Shown piece after piece: positions 1 through 11,579 of a stretch of DNA of 64,000 nucleotides; within the stretch, counting starts at the first letter, position 1; the number at the start of each line of letters is the position of its first letter. Source of the stretch: Membranipora membranacea (taxonomy: Eukaryota; Bryozoa; Gymnolaemata; Cheilostomatida; Membraniporidae). The position numbers and the translations under genes are program-made. The DNA is taken from contig OU612074.1 in the NCBI GenBank assembly GCA_914767715.1, forward strand, positions 6,775,501 through 6,839,500, written 5' to 3'. Under the pieces are notes generated by a model that was not told where the DNA came from, searched no databases, and saw only the letters and a list, made by a program, of their open reading frames with translations.

Positions 1-201
1 ATATTTGTTTCACTCATCGAGAAGGTAAAAAGCTAGAGAAGCATTCAACTCCAGCAGGAGAGAGAGCACACAGCATGAAATGATAAAGACATACCTCAAG
101 AGTATTTTGCTGGGGCGTCATGTTTCAATTATCACGGAGATTCATATTGTTTACATGTTTAGGGCATAGCAACACCTCACATCTCGATCTAGCATAGTAA
201 A
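1..201. repeat. Partial copy of the duplicated segment
   Basis: The first 201 bases match 9495-9695 and 22997-23200 almost base for base (shared landmark CTCATCGAGAAGGTAAAAAG). The match stops at about 201, where this copy diverges into unrelated sequence. The window therefore opens inside another partial copy of the duplicated unit. Confidence 0.85.
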
Positions 202-3068
202 TATCCTCTGGAAATCAGTTTGCGAAATTTATTAAATTGTTGTTACGTGATATTTTCTCGAGTCAGCAATAAAGGATTTCTTCAGGTATTTTTCATTGGC
301 AACATGAATCATCAGGTTTCCTAGTGAAAGTTTGTGTTTATGATAGCTCTTCTCATGAAAATGATCAATACAGATATTTACAATATAGTGATTCTAGACA
401 GCTATAGATATATCTCTCATAAAGTACCAGCAGTATATGTTGCCGTAAAGAAAAATCATAAACAGAGGATAAAAATACCCACAGCACTGTTCAGGAAAAA
501 GGGGCAGGGAATTGATCTCACAGATTGTGAACTGCCCCTAAGTCGGGTAACTTTCTACACAAAATATAGCTGGAAATAGCTGTTAGTGTGAGAGCTCGCA
601 ACGGTGGTAGCAGGAATGCATCAACCGCTGATGATTGAACAGGTGACCATAATAATGAAAAAATTCCAGCAAATACTTAAAAAATCTTGGAAACAATAAA
701 TCATCGGCTGATTCTCAATACCGTCAACTCATGCAGAGATTCAAAAGACTTCGGCTAGGATAGATTCTATTGAGAAAGAGCAAACTCAGGTGGTAAATGC
801 GCTAGATTATGTAAGAAAGAATGTAGAAGAATAACCAGGACAAGTGAAAGAACCGACAGTAAAGGTCTCCAATATTCCTATGCTCATTCTTTTAATGTTC
901 TTGATGCAGTTGAAGAAACCGGAAACAAGATGGAAATCCTAGAGATAGAGAAAATACAAAGTGTCTTCTAGTAGCAAACATGCAAGTCACAAACAACAAA
1001 AACCTCCCTATAACTATCAAACCTTAGGCTCAAAACTCAATTGTTTAAATGCAGATAAAGACATTGAAGCTGCCTTCAGAATCTGTGAACGCGCCCTACC
1101 CTCCTCTGGTCAAGTTCTATCATCTGACTGTACGGGACAAGCTATACTCTGCCAGGAAGATGGAATTATACTCTTACAGAAAGCTGCATTGCTTGTGATT
1201 TTGGAAATACTACTTGGAAAAGTGACATCGAATTTAAAAAAAACTTTCACTCATGCCAGTATCGATGCTGTTTGAAAATCGTAATATTCTTTTCTTCTTA
1301 AAACTGGTAAATGTTCACAATTTATACCCTAAATTAAACCATGATGCAAAAAAACAAGCTCAAAATTTAAATATCAATCACTGAGAGCCAACAAATGCAG
1401 AGAGGAACGATCACTGTTGACAAAGGGAGTCAACCAGTTCAACATTTACCTTATGGGGGGGGGGGGGGGAAGGGAGCTGGCTGACAGGGCTGCGGGGTCG
1501 GTCGGGGAAGCTTTGTGGGAGGGGGTGTGTATCTGGTAGAGGGTACTTCCTGGTCGCTGGCATGTTCATGATGGTCTCTGCTTTGTTTAATCGAGTGGTC
1601 CCCACTCTAGTTTTGACCTCTCTGGCATAGACGATCAGACCGCATCGCTGCATTTTATCTTAATTTTAACAAATTACTTCGCTAAACATTTTAAAGCAGA
1701 AACTTAATACAAAAAAAAGCAAGGCAGCCTGTGATAATATTGAATTATGATACTGATGTAAGCAATCACTGGTTAGCTTGGAATTATTATTTGGTTTCTT
1801 AAAACATGGGAACATCATATAGGTATTGCTTATTTACTTATTAATAGACCAGAAAGTGACACTCATTATGCTCCCAATACTCTGATAAAGGTATGTTTTT
1901 ACTAGAACGTTTTTTGGACAGTTTTAGCAATGTTGATGAGTTTTGGGCGTTTTTTGAAAAGCTGTCTACCAATGCAACATTTTTTGAGCGTTTCTACAAA
2001 TTGCGAATGTTTTTGCAATAAGTTTTAAGTTGTCTTCTGTTTTTAACATTCCTATTGGTCAACACTTAATTAGGAAAATGGGAAGACAGAATTGAAAACA
2101 TTGCTACATGCGCTCAGAAATCGCGCGATGGGAAGACAACTCTCCAAACATATCCAAAAATCATTAGTATTGCTAAAAACTCTCAATGACTCAGTCAGTC
2201 AGTCTCTAACTCTTTGGTCAGAGGATGTAGGAAGTGTTGGAAAAATGTAAAAGCGCAAATTGGTGAGAAATCGAAACCACATGAAATCTCAATGAAACGC
2301 ATTGACGAAAACTGGCGTAGCATTTCTGATTCCACAGATAATCAAAATGCATGCTTTGTAAAAATAATCATGTGGACGCCAAGATAAGATTAATGATCAA
2401 TATTAACATGATATTACATACCAGCGTAACATGAGCATAGTTGATGAGCTTGCTGTTTTTTTAGATTTCTTAGCAATCTGAATACTAGAAAAGCAGCCAG
2501 CACCTAAGACTATCAAATGCAGCTATCTAAATAAATGGAAAAGATATGTAATATCTCCTATCCAAAAGATCTTCAATCTCAAACTGCATAAGACCTATTA
2601 ACGTTATCAGACCAATTTGCCTACAGTACAATCAAGGTTACTACTTATGTCTAGTTAAACTTTGCCGGGGATATTTCATCATGCCTTGGCAGTGAATACA
2701 CCATTGCAGTCAGGTTCTCATATTCAACGTGGCCGGATACCAGACAAAGCTGTCCCTAAACTTGTTAATCCCAGCGTGCAACCAAGAACAGTGGCATAGC
2801 CAAAAGGTTTTTGTGGGTCAAAAACAACAAGTAAAGTAAGCTGCTAAAACCTTGTGGAAGCTTCATCAACATACCGCAAGGCTCAATCATTGTTTCAGTA
2901 TGCCCTGAGCAGTATGAAAGATAATGACTGTTGATGAATATAGAAATTTGTTCAAAGTGACACTTAATTATCCTGCCTTCTTTTGTTCTTAATTATTCTG
3001 CTTTCTGTTATTTCTAGCTATTTGTGACTAATCTTTTGTGTACAATTTTCCTTGGTCAAATCAGTGTT
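202..3068. other. No supported host gene; degenerate reading-frame relics
   Basis: This stretch is not shared with the other duplication units. The plus strand at about 720-1275 shows a broken frame: a Glu/Lys-rich, possibly coiled-coil piece around 740-830, stops near 832 and 940, then an open piece at 961-1275 containing SSSSKHASHKQQKPPYNYQT. This could be a decayed LINE ORF1-like or other transposon protein, but I do not recognise a family. Positions 1455-1469 are a run of 15 G. Nothing else here reads as a gene. Confidence 0.4.
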
Positions 3069-4474
3069 GGCTCAGATGGCGATCTTGATGCCATATGGGT
3101 CAGCAAACTTTGTACACATTCTACCAAATTTATGTAGGGCAAGTGCCTCCATTCTTAGCTTGATAGGATTTAATTGATTGAAGTCACAGGTTCTTATGAT
3201 TGCTTTCAGTGTGACATTGACAAGAGGATGGCAACCATGCTTGTCTCTGGCTTTCAACTTAAAAGGCTTCTTGTAGATTTATATGTTCTTAACCCTCACC
3301 TTTCAAATTTTAAACCCACCCAATGTAGGAAAAAATTACCCACATCAAAAATCTTGATCTGGAAAAAACATCAGTTTCCATAAATTAATTAGGAAATTTA
3401 ATAATATTTTACTTGGTCTGTATTTTAATTGGTATTTTATAGGTTTGTTTTGACTGTTGAAGTTGCTTGTAGGCTGTAGATGAGATGTATCATGAGGAAT
3501 TCTTGGGGGCCCATGAGCTCTACCTTGATCAGTTTCCAATTCATATGCAAAATCGTGTAAGACAGCCAGCCAAAAGCTAACTGTACATTAAAAAGTGATA
3601 CTAGGTAGGCAGCTTAACATCCTACCTCATCTAACATCTATCATTCAGATATAGTATGATAAATACTGCAAAAGGTATCACTGCCACCTCAGGCTGGCTT
3701 ATCAGTCAACATTTTAACTGTTAGTAATCTGATAACTTCCACTTGACTTATTGAGCAAATTACGATCATGCTACTCCGGCTTGGTCGTTGTAGATGCGCC
3801 CAAATGTAGGATATATAACTTTGAGAACAAGTTATCAAACGTATGAAAAGACAACTCTGTATTGACCCACCCACCAAAATATGAGAAATATGAGGCAATG
3901 GGGTATAGTGACGTGAGGTCCAAATAATGATTATGTGCTCAAAACATTGGCGAAGGATAGGTAGTTATAAATGAAGTGCAGATAGTGATGACAACCAATT
4001 TTATCGAATTACCTGGATGTGAGTTAATCTTAGCAAACACATTTCAATTTTATATGCTCAAGAACAGACGCGCAGGTAAATCACACATATTTCAAATCCC
4101 GGTTGATGTTAGAACTCAAGGTTTAGATTGTAAATATCAGGAGCAGGCCAAGATGTCCTAGACTCAGAATCCAAAAGTTAACAAATACTAAAAATTTCTG
4201 AAGGTAAAATATGAATTTTTTTAAATTTACTGAGGCATTTCTGTTTTGTCTAAACTAAATGACAACAAACACACTGGGAGTGAGTATCATGGGTCACATC
4301 ACCTGTATTCAAGAGGGGATAACTTAGACTGAGAGGAGGATAGATAGTTGTTAGAAAGAGGAGGATGGATAAAGACTTACTATTATTACAATTATTTCAT
4401 CTGATTAAGATATAAGATCTGAAGTTGGTTTTGAAGTGAATTCAGTAGGCTGCTTAATTATGTTTGCTATGAAG

Positions 4475-4480
4475 TTTATT
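4475..4480 (-). terminator. Poly(A) signal of P1
   Basis: AATAAA on the minus strand, about 50 bp beyond the ancestral stop of the P1 array. The same hexamer in the same context (AATAAACTTC/AATAAACCTC) follows the arrays of P2, P3, P4, P5 and P6. Confidence 0.6.
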
Positions 4481-4528
4481 GGTTAATAATTTAAGTAAGT
4501 TGAAAACAGCTGACTATTTTTGAATATC

Positions 4529-4996
4529 TTAATTTCTGTTTCTGTGAGCTGGAGATCTTTCTTGCTTGGGTGCTGGTCTTGGGCCTGCTGCGCTTCTCTT
4601 GTTTCTGTGAGCTGGTGATCTATCTTGCTTGGGTGCTGGTCTTGGTCCTGTTGCTCTTCTCTTGTTTCTGTGAGCTGGTGATCTATCTTGCTTGGGTGCT
4701 GGTCTTGGGCCTGCTGCGCTTCTCTTGTTTCTGTGAGCTGGTGATCTATCTTGCTTGGGTGCTGGTCTTGGGCCTGCTGCGCTTCTCTTGTTTCTGTGAG
4801 CTGGTGATCTATCTTGCTTGGGTGCTGGTCTTGGACCTGTTGCGCTTCTCTTGTTTCTGTGAGCTGGTGATCTATCTTGCTTGGGTGCTGGTCTTGGTCC
4901 TGTTGCGCTTCTCTTGTTTCTGTGAGCTGGTGATCTATCTTGCTTGGGTGCTGGTCTTGGGCCTGCTGCGCTTCTCTTGTTTCTGTGAGCTGGTGA
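4529..4996 (-). repeat. Untranslated remainder of the P1 63-bp array
   Basis: Seven further 63-bp units downstream of the premature TGA. They keep the sense frame open and end at RNRN-stop (TAA at 4531-4529). The intact reading frame after the stop suggests that the nonsense change is recent or was introduced by gene conversion. Confidence 0.7.
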
Positions 4997-5790
4997 TCAA
5001 TCTTGCTTGGGTGCTGGTCTTGGACCTGTTGCGCTTCTCTTGTTTCTGTGAGCTGGTGATCTATCTTGCTTGGGTGCTGGTCTTGGTCCTGTTGCGCTTC
5101 TCTTGTTTCTGTGAGCTGGTGATCTATCTTGCTTGGGTGCTGGTCTTGGTCCTGCTGCGCTTCTCTTGTTTCTGTGAGCGGGTGATCTATCTTGCTTGGG
5201 TGCTGGTCTTGGTCCTGATGCGCTTCTCTTGTTTCTGTGAGCTGGTGATCTATCTTGCTTGGGTGCTGGTCTTGGTCCTGTTGCGCTTCTATTGTTTCTG
5301 TGAGCGGGTGATCTATCTTGCTTGGGTGCTGGTCTTGGTCCTGTTGCTCTTCTCTTGTTTCTGTGAGCTGGTGATCTATCCTGCTCGGGTGCCTGTCTTG
5401 GTCCTGTTGCGCTTCTCTTGTTTCTGTGAGCTGGTGATCTTTCTTTCTTGGGTGCTGGTCTTGGTCCTCCTGTCCTCTCACTACCATTTTCTCTTGCTAC
5501 ATGGTCACCTGTTTGCTTTCTACCACCAAGTACAGCACCTAAAACATAGAACAGCTAACTCATAAACTGCAAGGCTTATGAGATAATTTTTAAAATTTCA
5601 TTTAGAATGCCTTGCTAATGGAACATTTTTTTCGTTTAAAGCGTTATTCTGTTCAACTCGAACAGCCATCAATTACAGCTCTGAATTAAATGGGAATACT
5701 CAAAAAAAACCAACTTATGCTGACATTCATAAAATACTCACTGGCACCAAGGATAGTGAAAACCAGGGCGATGAGGATCAACTTATTCAT
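4997..5790 (-). CDS. P1: tandem-repeat secreted peptide precursor, shortened by a premature stop
   Basis: Spliced minus-strand gene. The signal-peptide exon is 5742-5790 (MNKLILIALVFTILGA), with a GTGAGT donor at 5741-5736. The acceptor AG is at 5540-5539, and the array exon begins at 5538 with SAVLGGRKQTGDHVAREN. Each 63-bp unit then gives a 19-residue Pro/Arg-rich peptide ending PAHRN, followed by Lys-Arg, a classic prohormone-convertase site. An AGA-to-TGA change at 4999-4997 stops the frame in the eighth unit, so the predicted product is about 196 residues. Beyond it the same frame stays open for seven more units to the ancestral stop at 4531-4529. The product would still carry seven complete peptides, so the locus may be functional. 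Frame choice rests on splice phase and signal peptide; the other two open frames of the array lack both. Confidence 0.65.
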
Positions 5791-6053
5791 TCTACAAAAA
5801 CAATAACATGAGTAAAGAACAGACGCATCAGAGATAACATATTGTTCCAATTTTATTAAAATAATAATAATACTGATGTCAATTTGAAGGATAGATTCTC
5901 AAGAAAATAATAACTTGGTGTGTAGGCTTTGATCTGAATGGCTTGCTAATTATAAATGATAAATATACAATATTACTAGATAATTGACTACGCATACAAA
6001 TTTAACGATTGGTTCAGTATACACCAATATGTATATGAGTCCAGAAAACTTAC

Positions 6054-6147
6054 TTGCTCTGCGTTGCTGACTGGTCAAACAGAGATGTGTGCCTTCTCCA
6101 GATCTCTCCCAGCCTTTTATACGTCTATGATTCCTGTCCGGACTTCT
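6054..6147 (-). promoter_or_regulatory. P1 promoter and 5' UTR exon
   Basis: Reading on the minus strand, GAAGTCC (plus GGACTTCT, 6140-6147) is followed by a TATA box (TATAAAAGG, 6121-6113). The leader GGAGAAGGCACACATCTCT comes next, then exon end CAGAGCAA at 6054 with a GTAAGT donor (6053-6048). The arrangement is conserved at all six loci that keep this region. The intron to the signal-peptide exon is about 260 bp. Confidence 0.75.
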
Positions 6148-6179
6148 TTTGACATGATTCCTCAATTAGTTAATATTAA

Positions 6180-9100
6180 GATACTCATTATGATCAAACA
6201 TGGTAAATCAGAAGGATAAGGCTGTTTCTTATTATGTAATTTGGGTATTTTTGAGAATAATTAGAAAGAGGAAACGAAATGGAAATGACCTCAATGAGCG
6301 TTTTTAGAACTAGCTAGCTAATTTAATGCTCTTTTTATAAACAACATGACATCATGCAATCTACTAAAACAAAGTTGTTAGTGGACATCCTGTATCCTGC
6401 CCAGTCCTGCTTGCATATCTCTTGATGAAAATGTCTAGAGCTTCTAATGAACAATTATGTTTGCTGTCTTGCAAAAGTCCTGCTAGCATATTTTCACTGC
6501 CTCCAGTTGTAGCTGATGCGGTCGATTAAGATCTGGTAAACCATTTGACAACTCAAAAAAATTAAGTTAGGACCATTTCTGAACTCAATTATAATTACCA
6601 GTGACTAAACAGGCGACTCAAATAATATTTTCTAATTATTGGTTGGCATAACCCGTAATGAATCAATCCTTTTTGCTTTCAGTAGAGGAAATGAGTTAGT
6701 TATATATTTCATTGGCAGATTGATGAGGACTCTTCATCTTTACGCTTATCCGCATGATTATTGTTTGCAAAGAGAAGGCTTCCAAGTTTCTACAGCGCTA
6801 AACTCAATCTCAGCATTACGATGTTAATATAAGCAGGAAAGGCTCATTTCTTATATTGCACAGCCTGTTCCAAAAGACATCATAATGGAGAGAATGAGAG
6901 TTACCCCCCTTAAGGTTTGATAGTTATTGTATAGGGTTTCTGTATTACTTCCTTCATCCTCTCTCCGCTATATTTGTTACAAAATTTTCTTGGAAAGATA
7001 TTCTATCATATTTCAAAGCTTTATTTACATCACATTTTTGCAAACCGCTACAAAAATTTTCTCCTGATAGAGCTTTCAATATCAAACTACAGCTGTGATC
7101 CAAAGGATATCCTGTACCGTTTGTCATTTCTAACTGGTAATAATTTGTGCGTAATATAATGACTCTTACTCACTTCCGCATTCAGTTGTCATTAAATATA
7201 AAAATTACAATACAGAGTAGATCCTGCAATAGAGGAAACACATCCAGTAAAAAGATTTACTTCCAATCAAATATAATTATTGTTGATCATTTAGTGATAC
7301 CATTCTTATACAATATAAAATGGCAATTCCGGTTTATTAGCAGTATTTGAATGTATACCATAATGGCGTTGTGCTTCATAACGCCCAAAATAACTTCTAT
7401 TGTCCGCTACAGCTGAAGTGTTTTGGTAGAACTTGTGATAAACTGACTTATTGTGATGCCGTATTTAGTGCTTTGCTAACCGACAGCTAACTAAAATTTT
7501 TGGAATGATTTCGTAATTGTGTATTAATGCAATTCTACGTAACATAAATTATTTTGAGCGGTTTTCAGTGCACGCCATCCCTGAGTTAAGACATTTTAGT
7601 TAATCACTTCCTCAAATTCATCAAGATTATTGCATTTATTGTATATAGCATACTTTACCAGATGCAGCGACTTGTATTTGACTCTTGCCATGAAGTCTAT
7701 AATAGGAGAAAAAAAAAACATCCAGATACAAATATGATTTATGCCAAAAATGTTAGAATAAATTGTGTCAATATGCTTGTATCCTTTTAGCACATCATAA
7801 AGCAAGACCAATTTATTTTTAATCGCCTTTACATATTAATTTATAATTATCACAACTTCCGCTTCCAAATTCCAACTTTTATATAAAAAAAAAACCAGAA
7901 ATAGATAAACTGACAATATTAGTTGTAATTCAGCGAATAATCTGACAACATTTGATCTCAGAAGCATACCAGATTATCAGTCTGGCAGCTAGTTACCTCA
8001 TCGCATATATAGGGTATCTATGATTCACCCCAATAAAAATTACTTTTACATACTTTGTTTTACTGATTTTTCCCCCGATATCATCTATAAAACAATTAGA
8101 TTTATATAGGGTAAGGAGACATTGTTCAATATAAAATAACTTCATTCATCCGTATGTAAAGTTTATTAAGGAAGATAGAAGAGGTAGATTAGGGGTTTGC
8201 GCAGCACAAGGCATAATTACCCCATATGTTAAATGGGCACGATTACTAGCATTTCATCCAGGGATGCTATAAATTTTTTTGTGCAAAAAAAAATTGCATA
8301 ACTACTGCAGTACTTGCTGCCATACTTGATATTACTTTTGAATCTATGTAGCCTTTAATCGTTACTGATCATAGCATGCAGTTCCATAACTATGTGTTGG
8401 ATGCATATATTAATGTTTTATTCATCTGAAACTTGTGTTTTGGCTAATAAATTAAACAAACTAAATTTAGACAAATTTTACCTAGGTTATGCAGCAAGGT
8501 GTAAATCACTGAAAGTGCACCACAAGTTTACGGTTACTTACTGTGAAGGCTTAGTTTGTTGACATTGGTCATCAGATATATAAGGGTCAAGTCTTGATGT
8601 GCGGCTGGATTAATGACATATAATTGGCCATAGAAGGTCAGAACGCTTCATAATGATATTATGTCTTCCACTGAGATGGGCAATAAGCTTTATTTTGACA
8701 GAACTCTTGTCCTTGATAATTGTTAGAGTATATTCTCCCTGCTGAAGCCTTGAAGTCTTCTCCTTGCCAATGATACTCATCCAGATAAGCTAATGAAGAG
8801 CAAACAGGTATCAGCAAATGGAAATATTATTATACCATTAACTCATTTCCTCTACTCTGCACAATAAAATTTGTTTGATTATGGGTCATGGCGACCAATA
8901 ATTAAACTGAAAAACATATTTGCCAGGCTAGTTGGAGTTGGTATAAATGATATAGTTTGGCAATCCTGTTTGACGTATGCAAGCAATTTTGATGTTTTTT
9001 TATCAAACATCAATTTGTCTTATTCCATCTTTAGAGTGTCTTCTATAAGAAAAAAATTTACTTGTATGTCAAACTTCTGCTAGAGTGGCAGAGCATGTAA

Positions 9101-9494
9101 ATATGTGTTACAACCCCTACAGTGCCTTATTTACATCTCGTACATAAATTATATACCCTGGAAAATCCAAAGACATTCTGCAAATCAATCCCGTTTTGCA
9201 ATTGCGGAGTCTTCGAACTGGCTATGTCTCAGCGAATAAATGCTAGGTCTTTTCACCAGTGGTGTATTAACAGCGAGCCTTCCGCAATCGAAATTATGAA
9301 AATTCATCATCACACAGATTTCCCTCTCAATACACATTATTCAACAAGCTGTTTTTATTTGTGTGACTTGTTATTGGTTAGGCCCATAAACTTTCCAATT
9401 ATCCAATTATCTAATTCCATTACCTGTACTGAGACTGTTATTTCACCGTCCATGACTAAACTCAATGATGTGGTTCCGTGATCTTGTAAGCCTA
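6180..9494. other. Duplicated non-coding stretch
   Basis: Upstream flank of P1, repeated at about 19.5-23.0 kb and partly at 35.4-37.5 kb. Small open frames here (6974-7159, 8871-9083, 9122-9481) are nearly unchanged between copies, which is expected from recent duplication and is not evidence of coding. The part around 8840-9420 is also a diverged match, in the same orientation, to about 47.67-48.16 kb. I see no gene. Confidence 0.6.
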
Positions 9495-9730
9495 ATATTT
9501 GTTTCACTCATCGAGAAGGTAAAAAGCTAGAGAAGCATTCAACTCCAGCAGGAGAGAGAGCACACAGCATGAAATGATAAAGACATACCTCAAGAGTATT
9601 TTGCTGAGGCATCATGTTTCAATTATCACAGAGATTCATATTGTTTACATGTTTAGGGTGTAGCAACACTTCACATCTCATTTTGACGCTACGTTTTTTA
9701 AAGTTCTTCTTTTAATCTGCTCTTCATAAA

Positions 9731-10252
9731 ATGAGCAATTTTAGCCTTTTAATGCTGTTTAATGTAATAGTCATCAGTTCAAACCTACACCATCTTAAGG
9801 ATCTCGTCAGCAGCAACACATACATGGTAAATATGACATCATCTACCAGCACATACACTAGAGAAGAGCTGCTGAAATTCAAGGATAGTACACAAAGAGA
9901 CAATTTATTCAATTGGCGCCATATTGACACTTTCGTACGCTCGACCTTTCATAACTCAGGTCAAAGAATCCCTACAATTATAAGTAGTAGGCTACCAGTG
10001 TCAAACCATGTCGACATTCCATACCGACAAAAGAGATACTCTAAACTAATAACAATACCCACATTCCAATCCATTGTGGATTATAAAATAGATAGGGCCG
10101 GATCCACGAGTGTGAATGGGAGAGCAGGGGTTGCGGAAGCGCCTTGGTCGATCCCCCACCGTGGCTATGGCCAGCCGTTACTGACCGGCGTACAATGCCG
10201 GAATATTAGCTTTAGGTACATCAGCACAACAAGTCATCTAACCCTAATCTAA
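9731..10252 (+). CDS. Unrecognised 173-codon open frame, possibly LINE-derived
   Basis: An open frame starting MSNFSLLMLFNVIVIS with a segment STYTREELLKFKDS at about residues 40-55, and later KRYSKLITIPTFQ. The 'YTREELL' pattern followed by a basic stretch resembles the start of ORF2 in some CR1/L2-like LINEs, but the match is weak and I do not claim a family. The copy in unit B (23229-23763) has an insertion near 23339 that breaks the frame, which argues against a conserved host gene. The hydrophobic start could mimic a signal peptide. Function unknown. Confidence 0.3.
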   Translation: MSNFSLLMLFNVIVISSNLHHLKDLVSSNTYMVNMTSSTSTYTREELLKFKDSTQRDNLFNWRHIDTFVRSTFHNSGQRIPTIISSRLPVSNHVDIPYRQKRYSKLITIPTFQSIVDYKIDRAGSTSVNGRAGVAEAPWSIPHRGYGQPLLTGVQCRNISFRYISTTSHLTLI

Positions 10253-11579
10253 TTCCGTTGTGCCATGTCAGAATAGACAAATCCAGACAGCACCACCATC
10301 CCGTTGTTATGATGACAAACTGTCAATCACTGACATCTGAGTTATTAAAGCATTAATAAGTGACGTTAAGTAGCAAATGATTTTAAACATGAATAAAAAT
10401 CTGCCCCCTTTAGATGATAGACAAATAAATTTGGCTTGTTACATAAAAAAGCTATATGATGCTGACAACATTGTTGTGGCAGTCAACTGCCTGACACGGG
10501 AATTTCACGCTTGTTGATTAAAATATGGGTTCCCTTGCAATGTATGCAACTGAGATGGTGCCATGTTGGTCAGCAAACTTTAGAGGCATCAAAGCTGAGA
10601 TAAAAAGGAAAAGTTCCTCTTTTCCTATCTTGATAGGAAATAAGTGATGAGAGTTTGACGTGATTGGTTTTAGCGTCACATCGACAGAAAGTTGGCAGTC
10701 AGGGCAGGCTATATTGGCTTCATGTTGTGCTTATACTGCTCCTTGATGAAGAGATTCATAAAGTTCAGAAAATACGTTGCTTTGTGTGTCAGCAGTATAT
10801 CATAGGGTGAAGGAGTTTAGACATACCCATATAACAGGCTTTCAATTGATATTATTGAAACTTTTCAACATAAAAATTCCAGCATATATCAAACCATTAC
10901 GATAAACTTGTTATAAAGGTACGCTAATCATAACCCACCAAGCACCAATGCATTCACATTATATACAAGGAAAAATCTAGATTTGCGAAAATTTACCTCC
11001 CTTTATATGACATTATATTCATTCTTCCTGGGTTTGGAAGCGTTTGCTATTTTTCTGACACACTCACTGAATACCAAATATAAATGCTGTAGGAAAAATC
11101 TGAAGTAGTAGGATTTAAGGCTTATTTACTATCATTTACCCTCTTTACTTATATCCAGACTCCCACTTCAACTAGCGATAACTAAGTGTCAGCTAACATG
11201 AAAACACCTAACCTAGCTCAACTTACAAGTAGCCTTCTTAAGGGGATTTACTGTACCGAAGGTCTGGAGATTAAATGTGCACCAAGATCACTGTTATGCA
11301 AGCTATGCCAGCAATTCAAGCAATACCAGACCATACAAGTCAAATATCACAAACAACTGAGGTCTTGAGCAAGGCTTCATCCCAGACTTATTTGCCACCT
11401 ATAAAATTATTAATTAAAACGGCCAATTTGAGACTGCATAACTGTAAAAAAAGACAAAAGATAGAAACTATATACTTTTATTGGCAACCAAAGTCATCTC
11501 ATTTGAAATGCTTTGCACTCAGTGCCAGAAAATTCGTTTTTTAAACAAAAAAAGAGAAACAGAAAGGAAATAATATCAT
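10253..11579. other. No supported gene
   Basis: Non-coding in my reading. Positions 10549-10700 are a diverged match to 3075-3250 (GGTCAGCAAACTTT, CTTGATAGGA, a TCACATCGACA-like stretch), showing an older duplicated piece inside the unit. Short open frames at 11186-11544 overlap in two frames and show no domain. Confidence 0.5.

Noticed and set aside
4500-5480. CRISPR array
   Set aside because: The regular 63-bp repeats have no unique spacers and encode peptides in a spliced eukaryotic gene.
4483-5487. Long open frame across the array with a LTETREAQQDQDQHPSK-type repeat (also 17368-18900 and 33039-34760)
   Set aside because: It is the +1 frame of the same 63-bp units. Units divisible by three keep several frames open. 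It lacks a signal peptide, is not reached by the spliced start, and has no processing sites.
4570-5565. Antisense Leu/Val/Trp/Cys-rich hydrophobic repeat frame (CELVIYLAWVLVLVLLRFSC type; also 18172-18978, 33150-34838 and 42922-43887)
   Set aside because: Reverse strand of the array, with no promoter or splice context. It stays open only because of the repeat structure, and it is likewise open over the pseudogene P5.
9122-9481. 119-codon frame conserved at 22624-22962 as a gene
   Set aside because: The two copies are in a recent duplication, the second copy is frameshifted near its end, and no domain, signal or splice signal supports it.
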